Assembly (NCBI RefSeq): GCF_042680685.1 | Contig: NZ_JBHUEA010000002.1 | Location: 124,001-188,000 of the forward strand | Direction of reading: 5' to 3' | Source of the DNA: Amnibacterium endophyticum | GTDB lineage: Bacteria; Actinomycetota; Actinomycetes; Actinomycetales; Microbacteriaceae | DNA: 64,000 bases | Shown here: in pieces, positions 43,012 through 50,954 of the stretch | Layout of the letters: each line of letters opens with the position of its first letter | How positions within the stretch are numbered: position 1 is the stretch's first letter | The notes under the pieces: generated by a model | The model's input: only the letters and a program-made list of their open reading frames with translations | The model's database searches: none | Told to the model about the DNA's origin: nothing | Made by a program: the position numbers and the translations under genes

Positions 43012-43815
43012 TCAGTGGTCGGCGCCGACGATGCTGTCGGCGCCGGGGAGCCCGGACGGCTGGTGGTAGACCGCGCGCCAGACGCGGTTCTTGATCTCGG
43101 CGAACTCCGGCGACAGCCGGGTCTCCTCGCTCCGCGGGAACGGGAGATCGACGTCGATGACCTCCTGGATGCGGCCGGGCCGCGCGGCCATCACGACGAC
43201 GCGGGTGGCGAGGTAGACCGCCTCCTCGACGTCGTGGGTGACGAACAGCACGGTCCGCCTCGCCTCCTGCCAGGTGCGCTGCAGCTGGTCCTGCAGGTTG
43301 ACCCTGGTGAGCGCGTCGAGCGCCCCGAACGGCTCGTCCATCAGCAGCAGCTGCGGATCGACCGCGTACGCCCGAGCGATCGCCGTGCGCTGCTTCATGC
43401 CGCCGGACAGCGACTTCGGGAGCTGGTCCGCATAGGTCGTGAGCCCGACGAGGTCGATGTAGTGCTGTGCACGCGACCGGCGCTCCGCGACCGGCACACC
43501 GGCGACCCGGAGCCCGAACTCGACGTTGGCCCGCACCGTCAGCCACGGGAACAGCGCGTACTGCTGGAAGATCACTCCGCGCTCCGGGCTCGGCCCGTCG
43601 ACCGGTCGCCCGTCGACCAGGACGTCGCCCGACGTCGGCGTGTCGAGGCCGGCGACGATGTTCATCAGCGTCGACTTCCCGCAGCCGGAAGGACCGACGA
43701 GCGTCACGAACTCGCCGTCCTGCACCGCGAGGTCGACACCGCCCAGTGCGGTGAAGTCCCCTGTGCTCAAGGGAAACGTCCGGCGCAGACCGGTGACCGA
43801 GATCTTGGGGTTCAT
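43012..43815 (-). CDS. ABC transporter ATPase (SsuB/TauB type)
   Basis: A 267-residue ATPase with Walker A VGPSGCGKSTLM, signature LSGGMKQRTAIARAY (the MKQR form usual for nitrate/sulfonate/taurine importers), Walker B LLLMDEPFGALD and the His switch FVTHDVEEA. ATG 43815 overlaps the permease stop (ATGA) and has CAGGAG 5 nt upstream; ATG 43830 is in frame but less well placed. Confidence 0.93.
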   Translation of the reverse strand: MNPKISVTGLRRTFPLSTGDFTALGGVDLAVQDGEFVTLVGPSGCGKSTLMNIVAGLDTPTSGDVLVDGRPVDGPSPERGVIFQQYALFPWLTVRANVEFGLRVAGVPVAERRSRAQHYIDLVGLTTYADQLPKSLSGGMKQRTAIARAYAVDPQLLLMDEPFGALDALTRVNLQDQLQRTWQEARRTVLFVTHDVEEAVYLATRVVVMAARPGRIQEVIDVDLPFPRSEETRLSPEFAEIKNRVWRAVYHQPSGLPGADSIVGADH

Positions 43816-44621
43816 CGACGCTCCTGCCATGAGGTGACACGCCGCTCCGCGAGCAGCAGCAGCCGGTCCATCACCAGACCGAGCACGCCGATGGCGATGA
43901 TCGAGACGAAGATCGTCGGCAAATCGAAGTAGAGCTGCGCCTGCTGCATCCGGAAGCCCAGACCCTGCTGCGCGGCGATCAGCTCGGATGCCACGAGGGT
44001 GGCCCAGGAGGAGCCGAGCCCCACCCGCATCCCGACGAAGAGGAACGGACTGGAGGCCGGGACGACGACGCGCAGGAAGATGGTGCCGTCTTTGGCGCCG
44101 AGCACCCGTGCAGCGTTGATCAGGGTGCGGTCGACGCTCACCACTCCCTGGAACGTGGCGACGACGCACGCGAGGAACGAGGCGAGGAAGATCACGAACA
44201 CCCGGGCGACCTCACCCGTGCCGAGCACGACGATCGACAGCGGCAGGATCGCGAGCGGCGGGATCATCCGCACGAACTGCACCCACGGGTCCAGCAGACC
44301 TCGTGCGACGCCGTACCAGCCCATGAGGAAGCCGACCGGGACGGCCAGGATCGTACCGAGCGCGAACCCGACCAGCACCCGACCGAGGCTGGCTCCGACG
44401 TCCCCGAACAACGTCCCGTTCGACGCCAGCTGCACCGCCCTGATCACGACCTGCGGAGGGCTCGGCAGGATCGTCACCAGCGAGAGGATCCAGAACAGAC
44501 CGATCCCGGCCACGATCGCGATGACAGAGAGCGTCCAGAGCGGAACGCGTCTGCGGGCCACCGGTCGTGCGGCACCGCCGGCGGCGTCTCTCGGGACGGT
44601 TTCTGTGGAGAGGGTCGTCAT
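43812..44621 (-). CDS. ABC transporter permease (SsuC/TauC type)
   Basis: A 269-residue permease with six membrane helices and the ATPase-docking loop INAARVLGAKDGTIFLRVVVP. The family imports sulfonates, taurine or nitrate. It is the second gene of the operon, 39 bp after the ROK regulator. There is no separate promoter in the 39 bp, so it is probably read from the ROK promoter at 45849-45877. Confidence 0.92.
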   Translation of the reverse strand: MTTLSTETVPRDAAGGAARPVARRRVPLWTLSVIAIVAGIGLFWILSLVTILPSPPQVVIRAVQLASNGTLFGDVGASLGRVLVGFALGTILAVPVGFLMGWYGVARGLLDPWVQFVRMIPPLAILPLSIVVLGTGEVARVFVIFLASFLACVVATFQGVVSVDRTLINAARVLGAKDGTIFLRVVVPASSPFLFVGMRVGLGSSWATLVASELIAAQQGLGFRMQQAQLYFDLPTIFVSIIAIGVLGLVMDRLLLLAERRVTSWQERR

Positions 44622-44660
44622 CGGTCCTCCGGTTCGGCGTGGACAGGCAGGTGGCGTGGA

Positions 44661-45842
44661 TCAGGCAGGTAGGCGATCGGCCACTCGAACCGGGCTCGTC
44701 GCCCAGCTCGCGTAGCCGACGAGCAGCGGGGAACGATGGAAGGCGGCGGCGATCGCGCCCAGCGCGCCCGCCTGCTCGCTGAGCGTGGAGGCTCGCAGCC
44801 GCGTCCGGACGCCGGTGGGCAGCACCTCGTGCTCGAAAGCCGTCCGGACCGCATCGAGGAAGCCCCGGTACCGCAGCACCTCCCCTGCGACCACGACCTC
44901 GGTCGGGTCCATGACCGTGCTCGCCGCCGCGAGCACGCGGCCGGTGGCAGCGCCCGCCTCCCGCACCACCATCTTCTCGGCCGCGCCCTCCGCGACCCTC
45001 GCACGAATGGCGGGTGCGGATGCGACTGTCTCCAGGCACCCCTGCTTGCCGCACCAGCAGCGCGCACCACGCGGATCGACGGTGATGTGACCGAGCTCCC
45101 CGGCGGTGCCGAGCGAGCCGACCACCAGCCGGCTGCCCGCGACGACCCCGCCGCCGACACCGTCCGACAAGCGGATGTAGAGCAGACTGTCGGTATCGAG
45201 GGACGGACCCCAGACCGCTTCTCCGAGGGCCGCGAACCGTGTGTTGTTGTCGAGGACGAGCGGAGCCTCGAACCGCTCGGCCACCCGCTCGCGGATGAGC
45301 GCGACGACCTTGTCGCGCCGGGTGCCCTGCCATCGCGGCGGGACGCGCGACTCGTCGCCGAAGGCGGAGCCGAGCGGGCCCGGCACGCCGAATCCGATCC
45401 CTTCGAGGGCGCCGAGACGAACACCGGTCGCCGCGGTCGCGTCGTCGATGAGGCCGAAGACGACCTCCAGCCGCTCGCTCCAGGACATCTCGGGGATGTA
45501 GGCGCGCTCGCCCGACGCGATCACCTCGTTGGCCGCGTTGACGACGGCGACCTGGACGCGGCGGTGCCCGAGGTCGACGCCGAGGAACTGACCGGAAGCG
45601 GGGTCCAGCGCGAGGCGGACCGCCGGTCGCCCACGGCCGCGGGGGCCCTCCTCCGGTCGGCGCTCGACGATCGCTCCGCGGCGGAGCAGCACGGACGTGA
45701 TGTCGGAGAGCGTGGTGCGCGAGAGCCCGATGCGGCGCTCGAGCTCCGCTCTCGTGAGCGGCCCGGACTCACGGAGGGTCGCGAGAATGCGCTCCTCATG
45801 GGTGCGCCTGATCAGGATCGGCACGTCGTCGGGCTTGGCCAC
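44661..45842 (-). CDS. ROK-family transcriptional regulator
   Basis: A 393-residue ROK repressor: an N-terminal winged helix (LTRAELERRIGLSRTTLSDI), then a sugar-kinase-like domain with GVDLGHRRVQVAVV, VLDNNTRFAALGE and the zinc motif CWCGKQGCLE (CxCGxxGCxE). ROK repressors usually sense sugars such as xylose or N-acetylglucosamine, hinting that the sulfate ester may be a sulfated sugar. GTG 45842 follows TAGCGT by 6 nt with TTGACG 17 bp further up, so it is leaderless. It heads the transporter-sulfatase operon and may control itself. Confidence 0.92.
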   Translation of the reverse strand: MAKPDDVPILIRRTHEERILATLRESGPLTRAELERRIGLSRTTLSDITSVLLRRGAIVERRPEEGPRGRGRPAVRLALDPASGQFLGVDLGHRRVQVAVVNAANEVIASGERAYIPEMSWSERLEVVFGLIDDATAATGVRLGALEGIGFGVPGPLGSAFGDESRVPPRWQGTRRDKVVALIRERVAERFEAPLVLDNNTRFAALGEAVWGPSLDTDSLLYIRLSDGVGGGVVAGSRLVVGSLGTAGELGHITVDPRGARCWCGKQGCLETVASAPAIRARVAEGAAEKMVVREAGAATGRVLAAASTVMDPTEVVVAGEVLRYRGFLDAVRTAFEHEVLPTGVRTRLRASTLSEQAGALGAIAAAFHRSPLLVGYASWATSPVRVADRLPA

Positions 45843-45848
45843 GGGGAG

Positions 45849-45877
45849 ACGCTATGAACAGGCATTTTTTCCGTCAA
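45849..45877 (-). promoter_or_regulatory. Promoter of the ROK-sulfatase operon
   Basis: Minus-strand TTGACG (45872-45877) and TAGCGT (45849-45854) are separated by 17 bp; the GTG start follows 6 nt after the -10, so the transcript would begin at or next to the start codon. The intergenic region to 46096 is otherwise AT-richer and shows no clear operator. Confidence 0.7.
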
Positions 45878-46096
45878 CCCGTCGGCAGAATTGAGCATCG
45901 CCGTGCGAATGGACCTCGCCTCGGTTCGTCATCGACGCGATCAAGGTGCTGATCGTGCATCTGCCGTGCAGCGAACGGTCTCTCGAGGACCTCTGATGCC
46001 AGCCCAGCGGGCGCGGAGGGACGCAGGCGTTGCATGAGGAGCCGGACGTCGCGGACGCGGGGCCCGACTCGCGCTCCCGTCCGGAAGGCATTCCCC

Positions 46097-47074
46097 ATGC
46101 AGTACACGAACCTCGGCTCGACGGGCCTCACGATCAGCCGCATCGCGCTCGGCTGCATGTCGTTCGGCGACCCGGCCCACGGCTGGCAGTCCTGGACGCT
46201 GGACGAGGAGGCGTCGCAGCCCTACTTCCGGCAGGCCGTCGAGCTCGGCATCACCTTCTGGGACACCGCGAACGTCTACACGCTCGGCCAGTCCGAGGAG
46301 TTCGTCGGCCGCGCCATCGAGCGCTACGCCTCCCGCGACCAGATCGTGCTCGCCACGAAGGTCTTCATGCCGATGGGCGAGGGGCCCGGCGACCGCGGGC
46401 TGTCGCGGAAGGCGATCATGCAGCAGATCGACGCCTCCCTTAAGCGCCTCGGCACCGACTTCGTCGACCTGTACCAGATCCACCGCTTCGACCCCACGAC
46501 CCCGGTCGAGGAGACGATGGAGGCGCTGCACGACGTCGTGAAGGCCGGCAAGGCCCGGTACCTCGGCGCCTCGGCGATGTGGGCGTGGCAGTTCGCGAAG
46601 CTGCAGGAGGCCGCGCACCTGCACGGCTGGACGCCGTTCGTGTCGATGCAGGACCAGTACTCCGTGCTCTACCGCGAGGAGGAGCGGGAGATGTTCGGGC
46701 TGCTCGCCGACCAGGGCGTCGGCTCGATCCCCTACAGCCCGCTCGCGAAGGGCCGCGTCGCCCGCCCGTTCGGCGGCGAGAAGACCGCGCGCGGCCACGA
46801 CGACAAGGTCGGGGACGCGCTGTTCAACGACCCGGACCAGGACCGGCCCGTGATCGACGCGGTGCAGCGGATCGCGGAGTCCCGGGGCGTGCCGATGGCG
46901 CAAGTCGCGATGGCGTGGGTGCTGAAGCACCCGGTCGTCGACGCCCCGATCATCGGCGCCACCAAGCCCCACCACCTCGAGGACGCCGCCGCCGCGGTCG
47001 ACCTCGAGCTGACCGACGACGAGATCGCCGCGCTCGAGGCGCCGTACACGGTCCGCGCGGCCGGCGGGTTCTAG
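46097..47074 (+). CDS. Aldo/keto reductase (AKR, YajO/PdxI-like)
   Basis: A 325-residue barrel with the catalytic Asp/Tyr in FWDTANVYTLGQSEE, Lys in VLATKVFM and His in YQIHRFDP. It probably reduces aldehydes with NADPH; length and the MQYTNLGSTGLTIS opening fit the Mu-crystallin/YajO branch. ATG 46097 has GGAAGG 8 nt upstream. It is divergent from the ROK gene across 254 bp and otherwise stands alone. Confidence 0.9.
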   Translation: MQYTNLGSTGLTISRIALGCMSFGDPAHGWQSWTLDEEASQPYFRQAVELGITFWDTANVYTLGQSEEFVGRAIERYASRDQIVLATKVFMPMGEGPGDRGLSRKAIMQQIDASLKRLGTDFVDLYQIHRFDPTTPVEETMEALHDVVKAGKARYLGASAMWAWQFAKLQEAAHLHGWTPFVSMQDQYSVLYREEEREMFGLLADQGVGSIPYSPLAKGRVARPFGGEKTARGHDDKVGDALFNDPDQDRPVIDAVQRIAESRGVPMAQVAMAWVLKHPVVDAPIIGATKPHHLEDAAAAVDLELTDDEIAALEAPYTVRAAGGF

Positions 47075-47234
47075 CCCGTCGGTTCACCGCGCCTTCCGGC
47101 ATCATCCGTTCCTTCCGGCAATCGGATCCACGGGTTCCGGCTGCCGGACGGCACGAGGTCTGCCTCACGGCACGCGAGAGCCGACCCCCGAGATCCAGGT
47201 ATCGGCGGGCCGGCGAAGGGGGCAGACTCCGCCG

Positions 47235-47711
47235 GTGACGAACCGGACCGGTGCGCTCGGCGTGCTCCTGCTGCCCCTCCTGCTCGCCGGCTGCGCGACC
47301 GCTCCCGCCGCAGCGCCCGCGCCGACCGTGACCGTCACGGTGACGCCGACCCCGGCCGCCGTGCCGGCGGGCGACGCGGCGCCCTGGGACCTGCACGCGT
47401 TGTGCGCGGCGGAGTCCGAGGCCGAGACGCTCGTCGTGTGGCGGGACCAGCAGACGAAGGCCGGCCGCCTCAGCTCCGCGCAGTCCGCGGCCGTGCTGCA
47501 GGCGATCGCGGTGCAGTACCTCGAGTTCGACGGACGCGACCTGCCGAAGGACGTGCAGCGCGACGTGACCGCCCTGCGGGACGCGGCCGGCACGCTCGAG
47601 CGCCCGCGGATCGATCTGCGGTCGGCCGCCGTCGCCGGCGCGAAGGAGCGGCTGCACCGGGTCTGCGCCGAGAGCGGCCTGACCATCGGGGTCATCGCGC
47701 AGGGCGGGTGA
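47235..47711 (+). CDS. Putative small lipoprotein
   Basis: A 158-residue secreted protein with a signal sequence ending in the lipobox LLAGC (Cys 20), then a Pro/Thr/Val-rich linker (about 25 residues) and a helix-rich C-terminal domain with two Cys that could pair. No known domain is recognised. GTG 47235 is preceded by CAGACT and 6 nt, suggesting a leaderless start. Surface-anchored; function unknown. Confidence 0.7.
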   Translation: MTNRTGALGVLLLPLLLAGCATAPAAAPAPTVTVTVTPTPAAVPAGDAAPWDLHALCAAESEAETLVVWRDQQTKAGRLSSAQSAAVLQAIAVQYLEFDGRDLPKDVQRDVTALRDAAGTLERPRIDLRSAAVAGAKERLHRVCAESGLTIGVIAQGG

Positions 47712-47729
47712 CGGCGGGGTCTCCGCGGG

Positions 47730-47772
47730 GTGGTTTCGAGGCTCCGCTGCGCTCCGCACCTCAACCAGCGGG
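47730..47772. repeat. 43-bp REP-like repeat, copy 1
   Basis: GTGGTTTCGAGGCTCCGCTG begins a 43-bp unit that ends CTCAACCAGCGGG and recurs identically at 47799-47841. The ends (GGTTTCGAGG and CCTCAACC) are partly complementary, so a hairpin may form. Similar GGTTTCGAG...CTCAACC intergenic elements are common in Microbacteriaceae genomes. Confidence 0.85.
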
Positions 47773-47798
47773 GGCCGCGGTGACCCGCGGTAAGCGGA

Positions 47799-47841
47799 GT
47801 GGTTTCGAGGCTCCGCTGCGCTCCGCACCTCAACCAGCGGG
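47799..47841. repeat. 43-bp REP-like repeat, copy 2
   Basis: Identical over 43 bp to the copy at 47730-47772 and separated from it by 26 bp. Both copies lie between the lipoprotein gene and the converging MarR gene. Confidence 0.85.
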
Positions 47842-47856
47842 ACTCGCGAGCTGCGG

Positions 47857-48324
47857 TCAGGGGGTCCAGAGCTGGTCGCCGTCGCGGGGGCGGGCGCCGT
47901 CCGTCGCGTGGATGACCTCAAGCAGCAGGCGGTTCAGCTCCTCGCTCCGTTCGAGCGGCAGCCCGACGTCCGACAGGTCGTTCGCGCCGAGCGCGATGCC
48001 CCGCACCGCGTCCAGCGCCCTGAAGCCGTCCGCGGTCAACCGCGCGGGGTTGCGCCTGCCGCGGGCGCGGTCGCCCGTCCGCTCGATCAGGCCGCGCTGC
48101 TGCAGGCCATCGAGCAGCGGCGCGACGCTCTGCGGGCGGACCAGCACCGAGCGGGCGAGGTCGGCCTGCGTCATCTCCCCCTCGACCGCCAGGTGCGCGA
48201 GCACGCCGAACTGCACGGGGTTCAGCCCGTGCTCCGCGAGGCGGTCGGTCAGCCGCTGCCCGACCAGGCGAGCGACCCGCACGATGCTCCACGTCAGGTT
48301 CGCGTCGAGCTCCGCCGCGGTCAT
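47857..48324 (-). CDS. MarR-family transcriptional regulator
   Basis: A 155-residue winged-helix protein: GLNPVQFGVLAHLAVEGEMT, QADLARSVLVRPQSVAPLLD (recognition helix) and the wing RGLIERTGDRARGRRNP. ATG 48324 is set by GGAGGAA 6 nt upstream; the frame is open to 48348. It is divergent from a PPOX-type gene across 94 bp that contain the inverted repeat AACAG-N4-CTGTT, its likely operator. The inducer is unknown; MarR proteins commonly sense phenolics or oxidants. Confidence 0.9.
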   Translation of the reverse strand: MTAAELDANLTWSIVRVARLVGQRLTDRLAEHGLNPVQFGVLAHLAVEGEMTQADLARSVLVRPQSVAPLLDGLQQRGLIERTGDRARGRRNPARLTADGFRALDAVRGIALGANDLSDVGLPLERSEELNRLLLEVIHATDGARPRDGDQLWTP

Positions 48325-48383
48325 CGGGGCTTCCTCCATCGGACGCACACCTCCTCGTCAGGTCCGGTGCCTACCTTCGCACA

Positions 48384-48397
48384 AACAGAATCCTGTT
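48384..48397. promoter_or_regulatory. Candidate MarR operator AACAG-N4-CTGTT
   Basis: A 14-bp inverted repeat in the divergent MarR/PPOX intergenic region, about 60 bp from the MarR start and 22 bp before the PPOX start. Spacing and arms suit a MarR dimer. Confidence 0.5.
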
Positions 48398-48418
48398 AGT
48401 CGAACGAGAGGGACGATC

Positions 48419-48919
48419 ATGAGCGACTCGAACACGACCGAGGACCGCAAGCACGTCGCCGACCTGGTGAAGGACGCGAAGGTCGCGATGCTGACGACGA
48501 TGACCGAGGACGGCAAGCACCTCAGCCGCCCGATGGCCCTGCAGGACGTCGAGTTCGACGGCGACCTGTGGTTCTTCGCCTACGACGACTCCGCCAAGGT
48601 CGCGCAGCTGCGCGCCGAGCCGTCGGTCAACGTGTCGTTCGTCGACGACAAGGGCCACTCGTGGACCTCGGTCGCCGGGCGCGCGGAGGTCGTGCACGAC
48701 CGCGCGAAGGCCGAGGAGCTGTGGACGCCGGTGCTGAAGGCCTGGTTCCCGGACGAGCTGGAGACGCCCGGCCTCGCGCTGATCAAGGTGCACGCCGACA
48801 GCGCCGAGTACTGGGAGGGCCCGACGAGCACGGTCGCGCTCGCCGCGAAGAACCTCCGCGCCGCCGCCACCGGGAACCCGAGGAACGACGGCATCGCGAA
48901 CGACTCGGTCGAGCTCTGA
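48419..48919 (+). CDS. Pyridoxamine 5'-phosphate oxidase-like (general stress protein 26 family)
   Basis: A 166-residue split-barrel flavin-binding protein: KVAMLTTMTEDGKHLSRPMA, DGDLWFFAYDDSAKVAQLRA and VNVSFVDDKGHSWTSVAGRAEV follow the Pfam PPOX/GSP26 order. It probably binds FMN or F420 and reduces or sequesters small molecules under stress. ATG 48419 follows a GAGAGGGACG ribosome-binding region. It starts a two-gene unit with the NAD(P)-binding protein 23 bp downstream and faces the MarR gene. Confidence 0.88.
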   Translation: MSDSNTTEDRKHVADLVKDAKVAMLTTMTEDGKHLSRPMALQDVEFDGDLWFFAYDDSAKVAQLRAEPSVNVSFVDDKGHSWTSVAGRAEVVHDRAKAEELWTPVLKAWFPDELETPGLALIKVHADSAEYWEGPTSTVALAAKNLRAAATGNPRNDGIANDSVEL

Positions 48920-48942
48920 GCGGGGCGGGAGGAGGAGCGGCC

Positions 48943-49650
48943 GTGACCGACGACACCGGCTCCATCCGGCGGATCCTCGTGCTCGGCGCGAACGGGCCGA
49001 GCGGGCGGCGCGTCGTGCAGCGGGCGCTCGACCGCGGTCTCGGGGTCGTCGCGCTCACCCGACATCCGGAGGCGTTCCCGATCCGGCACGACCGGCTCGA
49101 GGTCGTCGGCGGCGACGCGACCGACCCGGCGACGATGGACGCGGCGGTGTCCAAGGCCGACGCGGTGGTCTCGACGATCGGCGTCGCCTACACGTGGTCG
49201 CCAGTCGACGTGTACTCCGCCGCCGCCCGGCACGCGCTCGCGACGATGCGGCGGCACGGGCTGCGCCGCATCGTGGTCGTGACGTCGATGGGCGCGCCGA
49301 AGAAGGTCGAGGAGGGCGGCCGCTTCCGCCGAGTGATGGGGCAGGTCTTCCGCTCGACCTTCACCCGCACGCTCTACGACGACATGCTGCGAATGGAGGA
49401 CATGGTCTCGACCAGCGGGCTCGACTGGACGATCGTCCGGCCGCCGGGGCTCGCCGACGAGGACGGGCGCGGCTACGCGATCCAGGAGTCCTTCCTCGAC
49501 TCCCCCGCGATGGCCCGCGGCGATCTCGCGGCCTGCCTGCTGGACCTCCTGGACCGCGAGGACTGGTACGAGCGCACCGCCTACGTCGCGACGCCGGGGA
49601 TGCGGCTCGAACTGATCCCGACCATCCGCAAGGAGATGCTGAAGCGCTGA
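48943..49650 (+). CDS. NAD(P)H-binding protein (NmrA/SDR-a5-like)
   Basis: A 235-residue atypical SDR: ILVLGANGPSGRRVVQRAL is the glycine motif (GANGPSG), followed by VVGGDATDPATMDAA and VVVTSMGAP; the usual YxxxK pair is absent, as in NmrA-like sensors and flavin reductases. GTG 48943 has GGAGGAGCGG close upstream. Together with the PPOX-like gene it forms a probable redox-stress pair under MarR control. Confidence 0.85.
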   Translation: MTDDTGSIRRILVLGANGPSGRRVVQRALDRGLGVVALTRHPEAFPIRHDRLEVVGGDATDPATMDAAVSKADAVVSTIGVAYTWSPVDVYSAAARHALATMRRHGLRRIVVVTSMGAPKKVEEGGRFRRVMGQVFRSTFTRTLYDDMLRMEDMVSTSGLDWTIVRPPGLADEDGRGYAIQESFLDSPAMARGDLAACLLDLLDREDWYERTAYVATPGMRLELIPTIRKEMLKR

Positions 49651-49672
49651 CGCGGCAGCAGCCGTTCGGCCC

Positions 49673-49810
49673 GTGACGGCGGACGAGTGCGAGCGGTGGA
49701 GCGAGTCCGAGATCGGGCTCGACGTGTTCGGGCCGACGCCCGGGCGTGCGCTGCACGACTCGCTCGGCTCCGCGGTCGTCGCCACGAACACGGCCGAGCG
49801 GCTCGGCTGA
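49673..49810 (+). CDS. Small hypothetical ORF (45 aa)
   Basis: GTG 49673 to TGA 49810 encodes 45 residues (starting VTADECERWSESEIGLDVFG) with G or C at nearly every third position, the pattern of real genes here. It begins 22 bp after the NmrA-like gene, without a strong ribosome-binding site. No domain is recognised. It may be a genuine small protein or a leftover of a longer gene. Confidence 0.4.
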   Translation: MTADECERWSESEIGLDVFGPTPGRALHDSLGSAVVATNTAERLG

Positions 49811-49847
49811 CCCGAGGCCTCCCGGGTCCGGACAGACCGATCGATCC

Positions 49848-50897
49848 TCAGCCGCTGATCGAGGCGGCCTCCTCGCGCCGGCGAGCGCGACGGGCGTCCA
49901 CCAGCGCGACGATCCGGCCGCCGGACGCGAGGCGGCTGAGCCCGCGCCGGTCCTTCGTCGCCACGACCACGATCACCGTGACGAGCGCGAACAGCCCCTC
50001 CCAGCCCGTCATGCCGAGCAGGCAGTAGCCGGTCGCGCCGAACAGGGCCTGCCGCCACCGTCCGCCGGGCGGCGTGCCGGGCGAGATCGCGACGAGCGCC
50101 TCCCCGACGGTGCGGCCGGTGGTGAGGACGGCCAGGAGCTCGACGACCGCCGGGACGCCCCACGTGACGAGCGAGGCGAGCTCCGGCACGGCCCGCTGGT
50201 CGGGGCCGCCGACCTGCGTCCACGCCAGCCACAGCGCGCCGACCACGAACTGCAGCACGCCGATGGCGACGGCGTCCGCGAGCAGCCCGACGAGCCGGCG
50301 TCCCAGCCGCACGGGCCCGGGCGCGAGGACGACGCCCTCGGTGCGGCGCGCACGCACGAGCCCGATCGTGAGAGCCGCGCCGAGGATCGCGCCCGCCGTG
50401 TTCGCGATCAGGTCGTCGACGTCGAACAGCCGGTAGGCGCAGGAGTAGATCCCGTAGATCCCGGTCAGCTGCGTGACCTCGATCAGCAGCGAGCCGCCCA
50501 GACCGAGCAGGCCCGCGACGACGACGCCCCGGTGCAGCAGCAGGCGGACGCCGACGCCGAGCGGCACGAACAGGGCGACGTTCAGCACCACCTGCAGCAG
50601 CGCCGCGTTGTGCACGATCGCGCTCGGCGAGCCGACCCCCAGCCGCAGGATGTCGCCGACGAACGCGAACGGCCGCAGCTGCGGCGCCGCGCAGCTGGTC
50701 AGCTCGCGCGCCGGCGGCGTCGGCAGCAGCGTGTACGCCCACAGCGCGCAGAAGTAGACGGCGCCGGCGACCAGCTGCGCGATCGCGATCGGGGCGAGCC
50801 GCCCCTCCCGCCGGTAGAGCACGCCCGCGACCGGCGCGAGCAGCAGGACCGACAGCGGCAGCCCGAGGATCAGGGCGATCAGGGCGTTCCGGAGCAC
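49848..50897 (-). CDS. VanZ-RDD fusion membrane protein
   Basis: A 349-residue membrane protein. The N-terminal part has VanZ-like helices (NVALFVPLGVGVRLLLHRGV and EVTQLTGIYG, DVDDLIANTAGAILG). The C-terminal part begins GRRLVGLLADAVAIGV, an RDD-domain entry helix. VanZ relatives confer low-level teicoplanin resistance in enterococci; RDD domains are of unknown or transport function. The GTG start at 50897 is the first in frame; the ribosome-binding site is weak. The fusion is known in actinobacteria, but the role is not defined. Confidence 0.82.
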   Translation of the reverse strand: MLRNALIALILGLPLSVLLLAPVAGVLYRREGRLAPIAIAQLVAGAVYFCALWAYTLLPTPPARELTSCAAPQLRPFAFVGDILRLGVGSPSAIVHNAALLQVVLNVALFVPLGVGVRLLLHRGVVVAGLLGLGGSLLIEVTQLTGIYGIYSCAYRLFDVDDLIANTAGAILGAALTIGLVRARRTEGVVLAPGPVRLGRRLVGLLADAVAIGVLQFVVGALWLAWTQVGGPDQRAVPELASLVTWGVPAVVELLAVLTTGRTVGEALVAISPGTPPGGRWRQALFGATGYCLLGMTGWEGLFALVTVIVVVATKDRRGLSRLASGGRIVALVDARRARRREEAASISG

Positions 50898-50954
50898 GGG
50901 GATCGATCCTCCCAGGCGCCGCCCTGCTCGGTGGCGGACGGCGCCTGCGGGGGA

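Noticed and set aside
45843..46096. Small gene or regulatory RNA between the ROK and aldo/keto reductase genes
   Set aside because: Beyond the ROK promoter I found no coding bias, stable hairpin or convincing operator.
47730..47841. Possible minimal CRISPR array (two identical repeats)
   Set aside because: Only two copies, a 26-bp spacer, no cas genes and a sequence typical of dispersed intergenic repeats.
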